A DNA stretch of 22,920 nucleotides from an uncultured Clostridium sp. (GTDB lineage: Bacteria; Bacillota; Clostridia; Clostridiales; Clostridiaceae): positions 1 through 22,920 of the forward strand of contig NZ_CAKVJA010000043.1 in assembly GCF_934754925.1 (NCBI RefSeq), written 5' to 3'. This document shows, in pieces, positions 14,979-22,833 of this stretch (position 1 is its first letter; each line of letters starts with the position of its first letter). The position numbers and the translations under genes are program-made. The notes under the pieces are model-generated. The model made no database searches. It was not told the origin of the DNA and was given only the letters and a program-made list of their open reading frames with translations.

Positions 14979-16802
14979 TTATTTTTCTACTAAATAATAT
15001 CTTGCAGAAAAAGCTGGCATATCTATTGATATAGTATCTTCAAATTTTTCTTTACTTTCATCAATTTTATCTTTATATTTTTTATTAATTGCTCTAACTA
15101 TATAAATAACCTCATTATTTTGTAAGTCATCACTATTACTATCAATAATTAATCTCATCTTTTTAATTGAATCAACTTTTAATTCATAATTCTTTTGATA
15201 TTCATTAGAAAAATTAAAAATAGCTATAATTCTTTGCTCACTACAAATTCTTTCAAAAACATATATACATCTATCTTCTTGATGACAATCTATCCACTTA
15301 AATCCACTATGTTTATAATCATTTTCATATAATGCTGGATATTCTAAATATATATTATTTAATTTTTTCATAAACTTATAGAAATTGTTATGCATTGGAT
15401 ATTTTAAAATACTCCAATCTTGTTCCCTTTTCTCATCCCATTCTCTAAACTGAGCTATTTCATTTCCCATAAAATTAAGTTTTTTTCCGGGATGAGCATA
15501 CATATACATATATAATGCTCTTACTTGCTTAAATTTATCTTCATACTCCCCATACATTTTTTGAATTATAGTTGCCTTTCCATGTACTACTTCATCATGT
15601 GATAATGGCATTAAAAAATTCTCACTATAAAAATACATCATAGAAAATGTTAACTTATGATAAGCTCTTTTTCTATCGTATGGATGCATTTTAAAATATT
15701 CTAAAGTATCATTCATCCATCCCATATCCCATTTAAAATCAAATCCTAAACCACCATTTTCTACTTTTTCTGTCACCTTAGGATATGATGTTGAATCTTC
15801 AGCTGCTAAAATTGCTGTTGGGTGCAACTCCTTTAGTCCCTTATTCATACCTTTAATAAATTCTATAGCTCCTTTATTTTCACCTCTATCAGAGTTTCCT
15901 TGCCAATAAATAATATTGCTTAATGCATCTACTCTTAAGCCATCAAAATGATATTCTTCAAGCCAGTAATTTGCTGCTGATTGTAAAAAACTTCTTACCT
16001 CTCCCCTTGAATGAATAAAATTTTTACTTCCCCATTGGCTCATTTCAATATCTTCATATGGATATTCATATAATGAAGTTCCATCATAATTAGCTAATGC
16101 AAATCCATCAATAGCAAAGTGTACTGGTACAAAATCCATTATTACTCCTATATTATTTTCATGACACTTATCTATAAAATACATTAAATCTGAAGCTGTG
16201 CCATATCTAGATGTTGGGCTAAAAAATCCTGTATTTTGATACCCCCAGGATTCATCACAGGGATGCTCACTTAATGGCATTATTTCAATATAGTTATATC
16301 CATTCTCTTTTACATGGGGAATTAACAACTCTGATATTTCTCTATATGTATACCAAGTATCATCGCTTTTTTTTCTCCATGATCCTAAATGTACTTCATA
16401 AATATTTAAGGGCTTATCTTTACAGTCACTTCTTCTTTTCATCCACTCATAATCATTAAATTTATATTCACTCAAATCTCTTATAATAGATGCTGTGTTT
16501 GGTCTAAGTTCCATACCAAACCCATATGGATCACAATGGTCTACACACCCACCATTTTTATTGTAAATTTTATATTTATATAACATTCCTGGTTTGGCAT
16601 TTTCTACTGTACATTCAAAAAATTTATGATCATTTGTTCTCTTCATTTCTATTCCATTCCAATTATTAAATTCACCAATTAACTCTATTTTTAGAGCATT
16701 TGGAGCAAATGTTCTAAAAGTAACTTTATTTTCTGTTATATGAGCTCCTAAATATTTATAAGCATCAAAACATTCGCCTGAGTAAAATCCATACATATCC
16801 AT
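14979..16802 (-). CDS. glgB: 1,4-alpha-glucan branching enzyme, GH13
   Basis: This enzyme cuts alpha-1,4-glucan and rejoins the piece as an alpha-1,6 branch in glycogen (granulose) synthesis in the cytoplasm. It is 607 aa, complete, and slightly shorter than the ~630-730 aa of many GlgB because it has a single N-terminal carbohydrate-binding domain (residues ~18-110, with FRTFAPNALKIELIGEFNNW). The (beta/alpha)8 catalytic domain carries nucleophile D292 (GLRVDALS), acid/base E335 (AAEDST) and the transition-state stabiliser D403 (LSHDEVVHG). The branching-enzyme motifs ESWGYQ and DFVPVHF are present. The ribosome site AAAGGGGATAATATTATG supports the start. It follows scrB but is separated by a strong terminator. 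The usual glgC/glgD/glgA neighbours are absent, so glycogen genes are split in this genome. Confidence 0.95.
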   Translation of the reverse strand: MDMYGFYSGECFDAYKYLGAHITENKVTFRTFAPNALKIELIGEFNNWNGIEMKRTNDHKFFECTVENAKPGMLYKYKIYNKNGGCVDHCDPYGFGMELRPNTASIIRDLSEYKFNDYEWMKRRSDCKDKPLNIYEVHLGSWRKKSDDTWYTYREISELLIPHVKENGYNYIEIMPLSEHPCDESWGYQNTGFFSPTSRYGTASDLMYFIDKCHENNIGVIMDFVPVHFAIDGFALANYDGTSLYEYPYEDIEMSQWGSKNFIHSRGEVRSFLQSAANYWLEEYHFDGLRVDALSNIIYWQGNSDRGENKGAIEFIKGMNKGLKELHPTAILAAEDSTSYPKVTEKVENGGLGFDFKWDMGWMNDTLEYFKMHPYDRKRAYHKLTFSMMYFYSENFLMPLSHDEVVHGKATIIQKMYGEYEDKFKQVRALYMYMYAHPGKKLNFMGNEIAQFREWDEKREQDWSILKYPMHNNFYKFMKKLNNIYLEYPALYENDYKHSGFKWIDCHQEDRCIYVFERICSEQRIIAIFNFSNEYQKNYELKVDSIKKMRLIIDSNSDDLQNNEVIYIVRAINKKYKDKIDESKEKFEDTISIDMPAFSARYYLVEK

Positions 16803-16828
16803 AATATTATCCCCTTTAATTATAATGT

Positions 16829-16843
16829 AGTGATTTTATCACT
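16829..16843. promoter_or_regulatory. Operator-like inverted repeat upstream of glgB
   Basis: AGTGAT-TTT-ATCACT, perfect 6-bp arms with a 3-nt centre, lies 27 nt before the glgB start. Its GTGATAAA core also occurs in the repeat at 7658-7674. Function is unknown. Confidence 0.4.
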
Positions 16844-16922
16844 TAAATATATTTTACATTATTTGTAAAATAAAAACTATAATAAGTTCTTATAAATTCT
16901 ATTTATAATAAAAACTTATTAT

Positions 16923-16974
16923 TTAAAACAAAAGATTGAGGGATATAAAATAAATCTTTATATCCCTCAGTCTT
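16923..16974 (-). terminator. Intrinsic terminator of the scrA-scrB operon
   Basis: 18-nt arms (16932-16949 and 16957-16974, core GAGGGATATAAA / TTTATATCCCTC) pair with one wobble and a 7-nt loop. They are followed by TTTTGTTTTAAAT on the minus strand. Confidence 0.92.
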
Positions 16975-16980
16975 CCACTT

Positions 16981-18462
16981 TTAATTATTATAATTAATTG
17001 CCCATATGTTAATATCTATCTCTACATAATCATCTGCAAATATGCTAACTCCATTACTTTCATCTTTTGTAAATATTCTTGAAGTAAATACTTCCTCACC
17101 ATCATTAACGAAAATTTCAATTGATGAAGTATCTACGAATATCTGAAGCTTTAAATTATTTCCATCATATCTACATTTTCTCTCTGTTCCATATTCTGTT
17201 GCAAATACTTCTCCTGATTTACTTCTATCTAATACTAACTTTTTATTCTCTATATCATAATAAAATACAGTTTCACTATCAATTCCTTTTCTTAATTTTA
17301 TTCCTACATATCTACCAGTAATATTATTAAAGTTACAAATTAATTCATATACTTTTTCATTAAATCCATCTATATCTTTTTCTTCATTACTCAATATATA
17401 TGCGCCCTGAATCTTTTCTCCTCTAAGAAGTTCTAATTCCTTTACTGGCTTTTGTATTAACTTCTCACCTTTTAACTCTAATTCTCTAGGTATAGTTAAG
17501 CAATGAGCCCATCCATTTTTATCAGTAGGGTAATCTATTTCTGGTAACCCCATCCACCCTATTAATATTTTTCTTCCTTCTTCATCTTCAGTAGTTTGAG
17601 GTGCATAAAAATCAAATCCTCTATCTAACTCATTAAACTCACCATGCTTAAATTCACCATTAGAAAAATCAATTTTATCACCTATTAAATAACCAGCTTG
17701 GAATATATTTTCATACTTATCACCTTCAGCTTCCAATCCCTGTGGTGAAAAAATTAATACACCCTTATTCTCAAATTTTAAATAATCTGGGCATTCCCAC
17801 ATAAAACCATTACCAAAGAAATCTGTTTTTAATTCACCTTTAAAGTTCCATTCTAATAAATTATCTGATTCATAATATACTATAGTTCCTAAATTTTCTT
17901 CTTTTTCAGCACCAATTAAACAATAATATTTATTATTATCTTTAAAAACTTTAGGGTCTCTAAAATTATCAGTATATCCTTGTGGTAATTCTTTTATTAT
18001 AGCTTCATTGTTTTTAATTATTTCTCCATTACTATTCATTATTGCTAAACATTGATAAGGATGTCTTACCCATTGTTCATTTCTTGTATTTCCAGTATAA
18101 AATAAATATAATTTATTATTTTCAACTATACCACTTCCTGAAAATGCTCCATGACTTTCAAAATATTCCGTAGGTATTATTCCAACTCCACAGTCATTCC
18201 AATTAACTAAATCCTTTGATGAAACATGGTACCAATGCTTTATTCCATGCACAGGTCCTAATGGAAACCACTGATAAAATAAATGATATTCCCCATTATA
18301 ATAAGAGAATCCATTAGGATCATTTAGTAACCCTGTAGTAGGTTGAATATGAAACTTTTGTCTATATGGACAACTATCTACTATCTTTTTTAATTCTGTA
18401 ATTTCTTCATTTGATGCTTCTAATATTGTTCTATATCTTTCTTCCCTTGTCCACTCTTTCAT
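16981..18462 (-). CDS. scrB: Sucrose-6-phosphate hydrolase, GH32
   Basis: This enzyme splits sucrose-6-phosphate from the PTS into glucose-6-phosphate and fructose in the cytoplasm. It is GH32, 493 aa from the start chosen here. The three catalytic signatures are present: the nucleophile in LLNDPNG (D48), the RDP motif (D169), and the acid/base in ECPDYL (E223). A C-terminal beta-sandwich follows (SSIEIFVNDGEEVF). I place the start at 18462 because AAGGAGAAATAATATG gives a good ribosome site and MKEWTREERYR is the usual beginning. A longer frame opens at 18552, but its first 30 codons lie over an intercistronic hairpin and do not look like protein. It lies 91 nt after scrA, in one operon under ScrR. 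Confidence 0.95.
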   Translation of the reverse strand: MKEWTREERYRTILEASNEEITELKKIVDSCPYRQKFHIQPTTGLLNDPNGFSYYNGEYHLFYQWFPLGPVHGIKHWYHVSSKDLVNWNDCGVGIIPTEYFESHGAFSGSGIVENNKLYLFYTGNTRNEQWVRHPYQCLAIMNSNGEIIKNNEAIIKELPQGYTDNFRDPKVFKDNNKYYCLIGAEKEENLGTIVYYESDNLLEWNFKGELKTDFFGNGFMWECPDYLKFENKGVLIFSPQGLEAEGDKYENIFQAGYLIGDKIDFSNGEFKHGEFNELDRGFDFYAPQTTEDEEGRKILIGWMGLPEIDYPTDKNGWAHCLTIPRELELKGEKLIQKPVKELELLRGEKIQGAYILSNEEKDIDGFNEKVYELICNFNNITGRYVGIKLRKGIDSETVFYYDIENKKLVLDRSKSGEVFATEYGTERKCRYDGNNLKLQIFVDTSSIEIFVNDGEEVFTSRIFTKDESNGVSIFADDYVEIDINIWAINYNN

Positions 18463-18500
18463 ATTATTTCTCCTTAATATATCTTTTATTATTTTTAAGT

Positions 18501-18540
18501 ACAAAATAGAAGGTACTAGCATTATACTAATTCCTTCTAT
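18501..18540 (-). terminator. Intercistronic hairpin between scrA and scrB
   Basis: ATAGAAGG (18506-18513) and CCTTCTAT (18533-18540) pair perfectly, with a further inner CTAG/TAG pairing, and are followed by ATTTTGT on the minus strand. It probably attenuates scrB or protects the 3' end of scrA mRNA. Confidence 0.55.
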
Positions 18541-18553
18541 CTTATAACACATT

Positions 18554-20011
18554 TTATACAGCTATTTCTTGATTATTTGCTACTTGCTTTTTATTCATAA
18601 ATCTAGCTATAACAATTGTAGATACAACAGCTACAACAATTGAAATTATCATAGCAATTACATAATTAACTATTGATGTAGGTCTAATTGATATAACTCC
18701 TGGTAAACCTGCTGCACCTGGAGATATTGCAAGTACCTTCGTAAGCATTACATAGCCTGATCCCATTGCTGAACCTATCATTGCTCCAAAGAATGGATAA
18801 CGTAACTTTAAATTTACTCCAAATATTGCTGGCTCAGTTATCCCAAGTAAAGCTGAAATTCCTGATGCTGAAGCTATCCCCTTCATCTTTGCATCTTTTC
18901 TTAAAATTAAAATTACTGCTAATGCTGCAGCACCTTGTGCTACATTTGACATTGCTGCTACAGGGAATATAAATGATCCTCCTGTAGTTGCTATATCTGC
19001 TAATAATTGAGTTTCTATAGCTACAAAGCTGTGATGCATACCTGTTATAACTATTGGGGCATATAAGAATCCAAATATAGCTCCTCCTACTGGTCCTAAC
19101 GTATTAATTAACCATAATAATCCAGTTGTTATTCCATCTCCAACCACTCTCATTATAGGCCCTATAACAACAAATGTTAATATTCCAGTAATAAATACTG
19201 TAAATAACGGTGTTAATAAGTTATTTAATACTGATGGTATTACTTTATGCAGTGCCTTCTCTACCTTAGCTAAAACAAACGCAGCTGCTAAAACTGGAAG
19301 TACTGTTCCTTGATATCCAACCTTAGCTATAGTTAATCCAAATATATTCCATACTGGCACAGTTCCTTCTACAACTGCTGCACCATAACTATATCCATTC
19401 AATAAATCTGAATGAATCATAAGTGCACCTATGCAAGCACCTAAATAAGGATTTCCTCCAAAGGCTTTTGCAGCTGAGAAACCTAAGAATATTGGTAAAA
19501 ATGCAAATCCTGTATTAGCAAATGTATTTATTAACTCTGCTAAATCCTTAAACTGAGGATATGCTTCAACTATAGATTGTCCTTCAATGAATAAGCCCTG
19601 AGATGTTAATATATTATTAATTCCCATAAGTAATCCTGCTGCAACTAATATTGGTAGTATAGGAACAAAAACATCTGCTAGAGATTTTAATAGTCTTTGT
19701 AATGGATTTAGCTTTTTATCTGCTTCTTTTTTTAACTCTTCTTTACTGCCTTCTTTAATATTAGCTAATTTTATAAACTCTTTATAAACTTCGTCAACAA
19801 CACCTGAACCTAAAATAATTTGAAATTGCCCTGATGTATTAAAGCTTCCCTTAACAGCTGGCATCGCTTCTATTTCTTTAACGTTTACTTTCTTATCATC
19901 ATTAAGAACTAATCTTAAACGAGTTGCACAGTGCGCTGCACTAATTACATTTTCTTTTCCACCTATGTGGCTCAAAATGCTTTTACTTATCTCTTTATAA
20001 TCTTTGCTCAT
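18554..20011 (-). CDS. scrA: Sucrose PTS permease, EII-BC
   Basis: A membrane transporter that imports sucrose and phosphorylates it to sucrose-6-phosphate. It is 485 aa. IIB is residues 1-~90 with phosphocysteine C28 in AAHCATRLRL. IIC is ~108-470, with about ten hydrophobic segments and the GITEPAIFGVNL motif. There is no IIA domain, as in SacP/ScrA of many Firmicutes, so it must borrow a IIA from another enzyme II (BglP in this window has one) or a separate IIA protein. The ATG at 20011 follows an odd six-G run (GGGGGGTTAGATAAAAATG) as the only close ribosome site. It is controlled by two operators in its promoter and transcribed with scrB. Confidence 0.94.
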   Translation of the reverse strand: MSKDYKEISKSILSHIGGKENVISAAHCATRLRLVLNDDKKVNVKEIEAMPAVKGSFNTSGQFQIILGSGVVDEVYKEFIKLANIKEGSKEELKKEADKKLNPLQRLLKSLADVFVPILPILVAAGLLMGINNILTSQGLFIEGQSIVEAYPQFKDLAELINTFANTGFAFLPIFLGFSAAKAFGGNPYLGACIGALMIHSDLLNGYSYGAAVVEGTVPVWNIFGLTIAKVGYQGTVLPVLAAAFVLAKVEKALHKVIPSVLNNLLTPLFTVFITGILTFVVIGPIMRVVGDGITTGLLWLINTLGPVGGAIFGFLYAPIVITGMHHSFVAIETQLLADIATTGGSFIFPVAAMSNVAQGAAALAVILILRKDAKMKGIASASGISALLGITEPAIFGVNLKLRYPFFGAMIGSAMGSGYVMLTKVLAISPGAAGLPGVISIRPTSIVNYVIAMIISIVVAVVSTIVIARFMNKKQVANNQEIAV

Positions 20012-20048
20012 TTTTATCTAACCCCCCGGTTATTTATATTCTCCTTTT

Positions 20049-20060
20049 TGAAACGTTTCA
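20049..20060. promoter_or_regulatory. ScrR/CcpA-type operator O1
   Basis: TGAAACGTTTCA is a perfect 12-bp palindrome with the central CG step of LacI-family sites. It lies 15 nt downstream of the -10 box, where a bound repressor would block the start of scrA transcription. Confidence 0.8.
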
Positions 20061-20075
20061 TTTTTTATGTTTATT

Positions 20076-20104
20076 ATATTAATACGTTTTCACGAATTCG
20101 TCAA
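20076..20104 (-). promoter_or_regulatory. Sigma-A promoter of scrA-scrB
   Basis: -35 TTGACG (20099-20104), 17-nt spacer, -10 TAATAT (20076-20081). Operator O2 lies in the spacer and O1 just downstream. Confidence 0.85.
20081..20092. promoter_or_regulatory. Second operator O2 in the scrA promoter spacer
   Basis: TGAAAACGTATT on the minus strand shares the TGAAA and ACGT core with O1 and fits the CcpA cre pattern with about two mismatches. Since it lies between -35 and -10, binding would exclude RNA polymerase. It could be a ScrR site, a cre, or both. Confidence 0.6.
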
Positions 20105-20115
20105 CATTTTTTTAT

Positions 20116-20223
20116 AAAAAAATAGGATTTTACTTTTTTATAAGTTAAATTTCTTTTTTATAGAAATAGACTTTTATCTATCTCATGCTAACTAAATTTA
20201 AACTTCATTCATGTAAAATCCTA
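20116..20223 (-). terminator. Long folded terminator of scrR
   Basis: Perfect 11-bp closing arms TAGGATTTTAC (20123-20133) and GTAAAATCCTA (20213-20223) are followed by seven T on the minus strand. Inside, AAGTTAAATTT pairs with AAATTTAAACTT, and a small TAGA/TCTA stem forms. The result is a terminator of about 100 nt that ends just before the scrA -35 box. Confidence 0.7.
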
Positions 20224-20242
20224 AAATATCATTTATTTTTTC

Positions 20243-21223
20243 TTATCTTCTTGTTGTATATCCTTCAACAAAAGTAACTGGTAAAATTATCTCTTTTTCA
20301 ACTTTATTATTTTCTATAATGTTTACTAATGCCTTTACTGACTCCTCTGCAATAAGTTCTACTGGTTGTCTTATAGTTGATATTTTTATTATATCTTTAG
20401 CTGACGACTTACTTCCATCAAAACCAACTACTTGAACATCTTTAGGCACTTCTATGTTATATTCCTTTAGCTTATTTATAAAATCTACTGCTTGTTCATC
20501 AGTTACAGCAAAAACTCCTTGTATTTTTATATCTTTCTTAAAATTCTTCGCTATAAATTCATCTAATAATTCATTAAACTCTTCATCAGAACCCAAAAGT
20601 TCACATATGTCATAATCTATACTTTTTTCTTTACAATAACTAATAAATCCATCTTTTCTTTTTCTAGTAGCATTATTTATCTTAGAACCTCTCCCTATAT
20701 ATGCTATTCTTTCACATCCAAATTCAACAAGTTTTTCTGCAGCAAGCCTGCCTCCTTCGAAGTTATTACTACACACATATGTTATATCCTTAGAAAAATA
20801 TCTATCTATACTTACAAAAGGAATTCTTTCAGAAACATACTCATCTATATCACTATATGTTATAGCTATTATACCATCCATTTTATTTTGCTTAGCCATA
20901 GATATATATTCTACTTCAGCCTTATTATCTTTATTAGAGTTACAAATAATCATCTTCATTCCGGCTTTTCTTAGATTCTTTTCTATATTATAAGCTAATT
21001 CACTGAAAAATGGATTCCATATTGTAGGTAAAATAACTGCAACAGTGTTAGTTCGGTTCATTTTGAATCCCCTAGCATAAATATTAGGTTCATAATTTAA
21101 TTTCTTAATAGCTTCATCTACCTTAGCTTTTGTGCTTGGTTTAACCTGGATATTATTTATTACATTAGAAACTGTTCCTACTGATACCCCTGCTTCTTTT
21201 GCAACCTCCTTAATTGTTACCAT
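20243..21223 (-). CDS. scrR: LacI-family repressor, likely of the sucrose operon
   Basis: A 326-aa repressor of LacI/GalR type. The N-terminal HTH (TIKEVAKEAGVSVGTVSNVIN, residues 3-23) and hinge helix (~50-60) are followed by a periplasmic-binding-protein-like effector domain (~60-326), with AVILPTIWNPFFSELAYNIE and VVGFDGSKSS as family landmarks. It sits directly upstream of scrA-scrB, whose promoter carries CG-centred LacI-type palindromes, so it most likely represses scrAB until sucrose-6-phosphate or fructose is present. The effector is not visible in sequence. It has its own promoter (TTGTTA, 17 nt, TATAAT) and an AAGGAG ribosome site. No matching operator is seen at its own promoter, so self-repression is not indicated. 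Confidence 0.9.
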   Translation of the reverse strand: MVTIKEVAKEAGVSVGTVSNVINNIQVKPSTKAKVDEAIKKLNYEPNIYARGFKMNRTNTVAVILPTIWNPFFSELAYNIEKNLRKAGMKMIICNSNKDNKAEVEYISMAKQNKMDGIIAITYSDIDEYVSERIPFVSIDRYFSKDITYVCSNNFEGGRLAAEKLVEFGCERIAYIGRGSKINNATRKRKDGFISYCKEKSIDYDICELLGSDEEFNELLDEFIAKNFKKDIKIQGVFAVTDEQAVDFINKLKEYNIEVPKDVQVVGFDGSKSSAKDIIKISTIRQPVELIAEESVKALVNIIENNKVEKEIILPVTFVEGYTTRR

Positions 21224-21271
21224 TTATACTTCTCCTTAGATATCTACTAATCATAAATCTTAATCTATTTA

Positions 21272-21300
21272 ATTATATACAATCACTAGAATTCTAACAA
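21272..21300 (-). promoter_or_regulatory. Sigma-A promoter of scrR
   Basis: -35 TTGTTA (21295-21300), 17-nt spacer, -10 TATAAT (21272-21277). It lies just after the stop codon of the DUF1836 gene. A 10-bp palindrome TAGAATTCTA (21287-21296) overlaps the -35. Confidence 0.7.
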
Positions 21301-21310
21301 CTTAATAATA

Positions 21311-21808
21311 CTAATTAGATTTATTTTGTTTTAATTTATTCTTAATAAATACTTTATTTGCAACTGCCATAACAGTAGATCTTAATATTTCACTCTCATT
21401 AGTTGTAGTTCCTGTAGATGTAGGATATGAAAAATCCCTTGTAGAAAAGACAGCCTTTATAACTTGCTCTACTTCCTCACAAAAATAATCATATGCTAAT
21501 TCTATAGGGCAACTTTCAATTTGAATATTAATAAGTTCACATATTTCTTGCAGACTAAACACTTGTTTTAATAAACAAACTACAATTAAGTATGCTAAAT
21601 GTTTCTCATTATATTTTTTATCCTTTGGTGGTGAAACAATTTTTTGCCTAACATAATGATTAAGCATTGTTGGTGTTATTACTTTTTCATCACCTTCAAT
21701 ACCAATTTGCTCACCTAAATTTTCTAAATACGTAATCACTTGATCTTTATATAGAGGAACTCTTGGTAGTTCATTAAATCTTGGTATATGAAATTCTAAA
21801 CTTTCCAT
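21311..21808 (-). CDS. DUF1836-domain protein
   Basis: A 165-aa soluble protein matching the DUF1836 pattern: an early IPRFNELPRVPLYKDQVITYLE, then ITPTMLNHYVRQKIVSPPKDKKYNEKHLAYLIVVCLLKQVFSLQEI. The second stretch looks like a MerR-like winged HTH (short recognition helix, then a wing with KKYNEKHLAYL), so a DNA-binding role is plausible but not proven. The C-terminal ~60 residues are helical. It starts 17 nt after the degV stop with a GGGAG ribosome site, so the two form an operon. DUF1836 and DegV genes neighbouring each other suggests linked regulation of fatty-acid use, but that is inference. Confidence 0.82.
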   Translation of the reverse strand: MESLEFHIPRFNELPRVPLYKDQVITYLENLGEQIGIEGDEKVITPTMLNHYVRQKIVSPPKDKKYNEKHLAYLIVVCLLKQVFSLQEICELINIQIESCPIELAYDYFCEEVEQVIKAVFSTRDFSYPTSTGTTTNESEILRSTVMAVANKVFIKNKLKQNKSN

Positions 21809-21825
21809 TGATATCTCCCAATATT

Positions 21826-22677
21826 TTATTTTAATAACTCATGTTTTCTTATATATTGTATTGCTACACAACCTGGTCCACCTTGAGTTGTAAATACAGG
21901 ACTTAATAAATTAATATCTATATCTGCATTTTCTATATCATTTAGTATAATATTTTTTGCTTCTTCTGCCAAATCCTCTTTATAAGCATGAGTGATATAA
22001 ATTTTATAATTTGAATCTACTCCGCATTCTATCATTTCTTCCACTATTTTCTTTATAGCTTTTTTAAAGGTACGCTTAGTTGCAAATTTAACTAAAGACT
22101 GCTTGTCCTCTGATAATGTCATAACAGGTACTAATTTTATAGCACTTCCTATTTTACCTACAAGTGCTGAAACTCTTCCACCTCTAACTAGAAAATCAAA
22201 ATCATGTGGTATTAAATATGATTTTGTATCTTCTAAAGCATTATTTATATTATCTACTATCTCTTGTTTTGTTTTTCCTTCCTTTACAAGCTCAACAGCT
22301 AAATTCACTAAATACCTATGTGGTCCGCATAATGTTTTTGAATTTATAACCTCTATACGCTCTGGATTTGCAGCCATTCCTTTTGCTATACAAGCTGAAT
22401 TATATGTGCCTGATAATCCATCTGCCATCGAAATATTAATTATTTCATCATCTTTATATTGATCATATATTTCTAATACCTCACCTATTGAGGGTTGTGA
22501 TGAAGATGGAATATGACCTTCATTTATTATATCTACAAATTCTTTTGTTTTTATATCTTCATATTCTTTATATGTGTGTCCATTAATTGTTACTGCAAGT
22601 GGTGCAATTATTATTCCATTCTCTATTCCCTCACTTTTTGAATAAAGTGACGATGAATCTGATACTATTCTAATCAT
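21826..22677 (-). CDS. DegV-family fatty-acid-binding protein (FakB-like)
   Basis: A 283-aa cytoplasmic lipid carrier. DegV/FakB proteins bind a single fatty acid and present it to the kinase FakA for phosphorylation before phospholipid synthesis. Landmarks are the N-terminal MIRIVSDSSS, SSSQPSIGEVLEIY (~97-110), ISMADGLSGTYNSACIAKG with the conserved Ser/Thr that contact the carboxylate, FLVRGGRVSALVGKIGS, and the C-terminal TQGGPGCVAIQYIRK. The length is normal. The fatty-acid preference and the FakA partner are outside what can be seen here. The ribosome site is AAGGAGAGAAGTTATG. It is the first gene of a unit with DUF1836, read from a strong promoter with a repeated box. Confidence 0.92.
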   Translation of the reverse strand: MIRIVSDSSSLYSKSEGIENGIIIAPLAVTINGHTYKEYEDIKTKEFVDIINEGHIPSSSQPSIGEVLEIYDQYKDDEIINISMADGLSGTYNSACIAKGMAANPERIEVINSKTLCGPHRYLVNLAVELVKEGKTKQEIVDNINNALEDTKSYLIPHDFDFLVRGGRVSALVGKIGSAIKLVPVMTLSEDKQSLVKFATKRTFKKAIKKIVEEMIECGVDSNYKIYITHAYKEDLAEEAKNIILNDIENADIDINLLSPVFTTQGGPGCVAIQYIRKHELLK

Positions 22678-22717
22678 AACTTCTCTCCTTTTTACTTAAA
22701 GTAATATTCTAAACCAT

Positions 22718-22735
22718 CTTGATTGTCATTCTAAA
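22718..22735. promoter_or_regulatory. Operator-like box B in the degV leader
   Basis: CTTGATTGTCATTCTAAA (plus strand) matches box A at 13 of 18 positions and lies 44 nt from it, about four helical turns. The TTGATTGTCA core recalls FabT-type (MarR) sites, which fits a fatty-acid gene. The regulator is unknown. Confidence 0.45.
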
Positions 22736-22761
22736 TTATGTAGTTTTAAAAACTATATGAT

Positions 22762-22779
22762 TTAGATTATCACCCTAAA
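22762..22779. promoter_or_regulatory. Operator-like box A over the degV -10
   Basis: TTAGATTATCACCCTAAA (plus strand) covers the -10 box and part of the spacer of the degV promoter. It is similar to box B at 22718-22735. TTTAG/CTAAA ends give it partial dyad symmetry. Confidence 0.45.
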
Positions 22780-22792
22780 CGAATTTTGTCAA
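22764..22792 (-). promoter_or_regulatory. Sigma-A promoter of degV-DUF1836
   Basis: Perfect -35 TTGACA (22787-22792), 17-nt spacer, -10 TAATCT (22764-22769). Confidence 0.8.
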
Positions 22793-22833
22793 TAATATTC
22801 ATCTATTATTCATACACTCTTCTCTATGAATTA

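Noticed and set aside
16803..16840. glgB promoter TTTAAG-17-TATAAT
   Set aside because: The -10 would be so close to the ATG that the ribosome site would fall at the first transcribed bases; not reported as a promoter.
18463..18552. 30-codon N-terminal extension of scrB
   Set aside because: Its codons cover an intercistronic hairpin, and a proper AAGGAG site precedes the ATG at 18462 where family members begin.
22103..22462. 119-aa plus-strand open frame
   Set aside because: It lies wholly opposite the well-supported degV gene, with no ribosome site and no protein family pattern; it is an antisense shadow.
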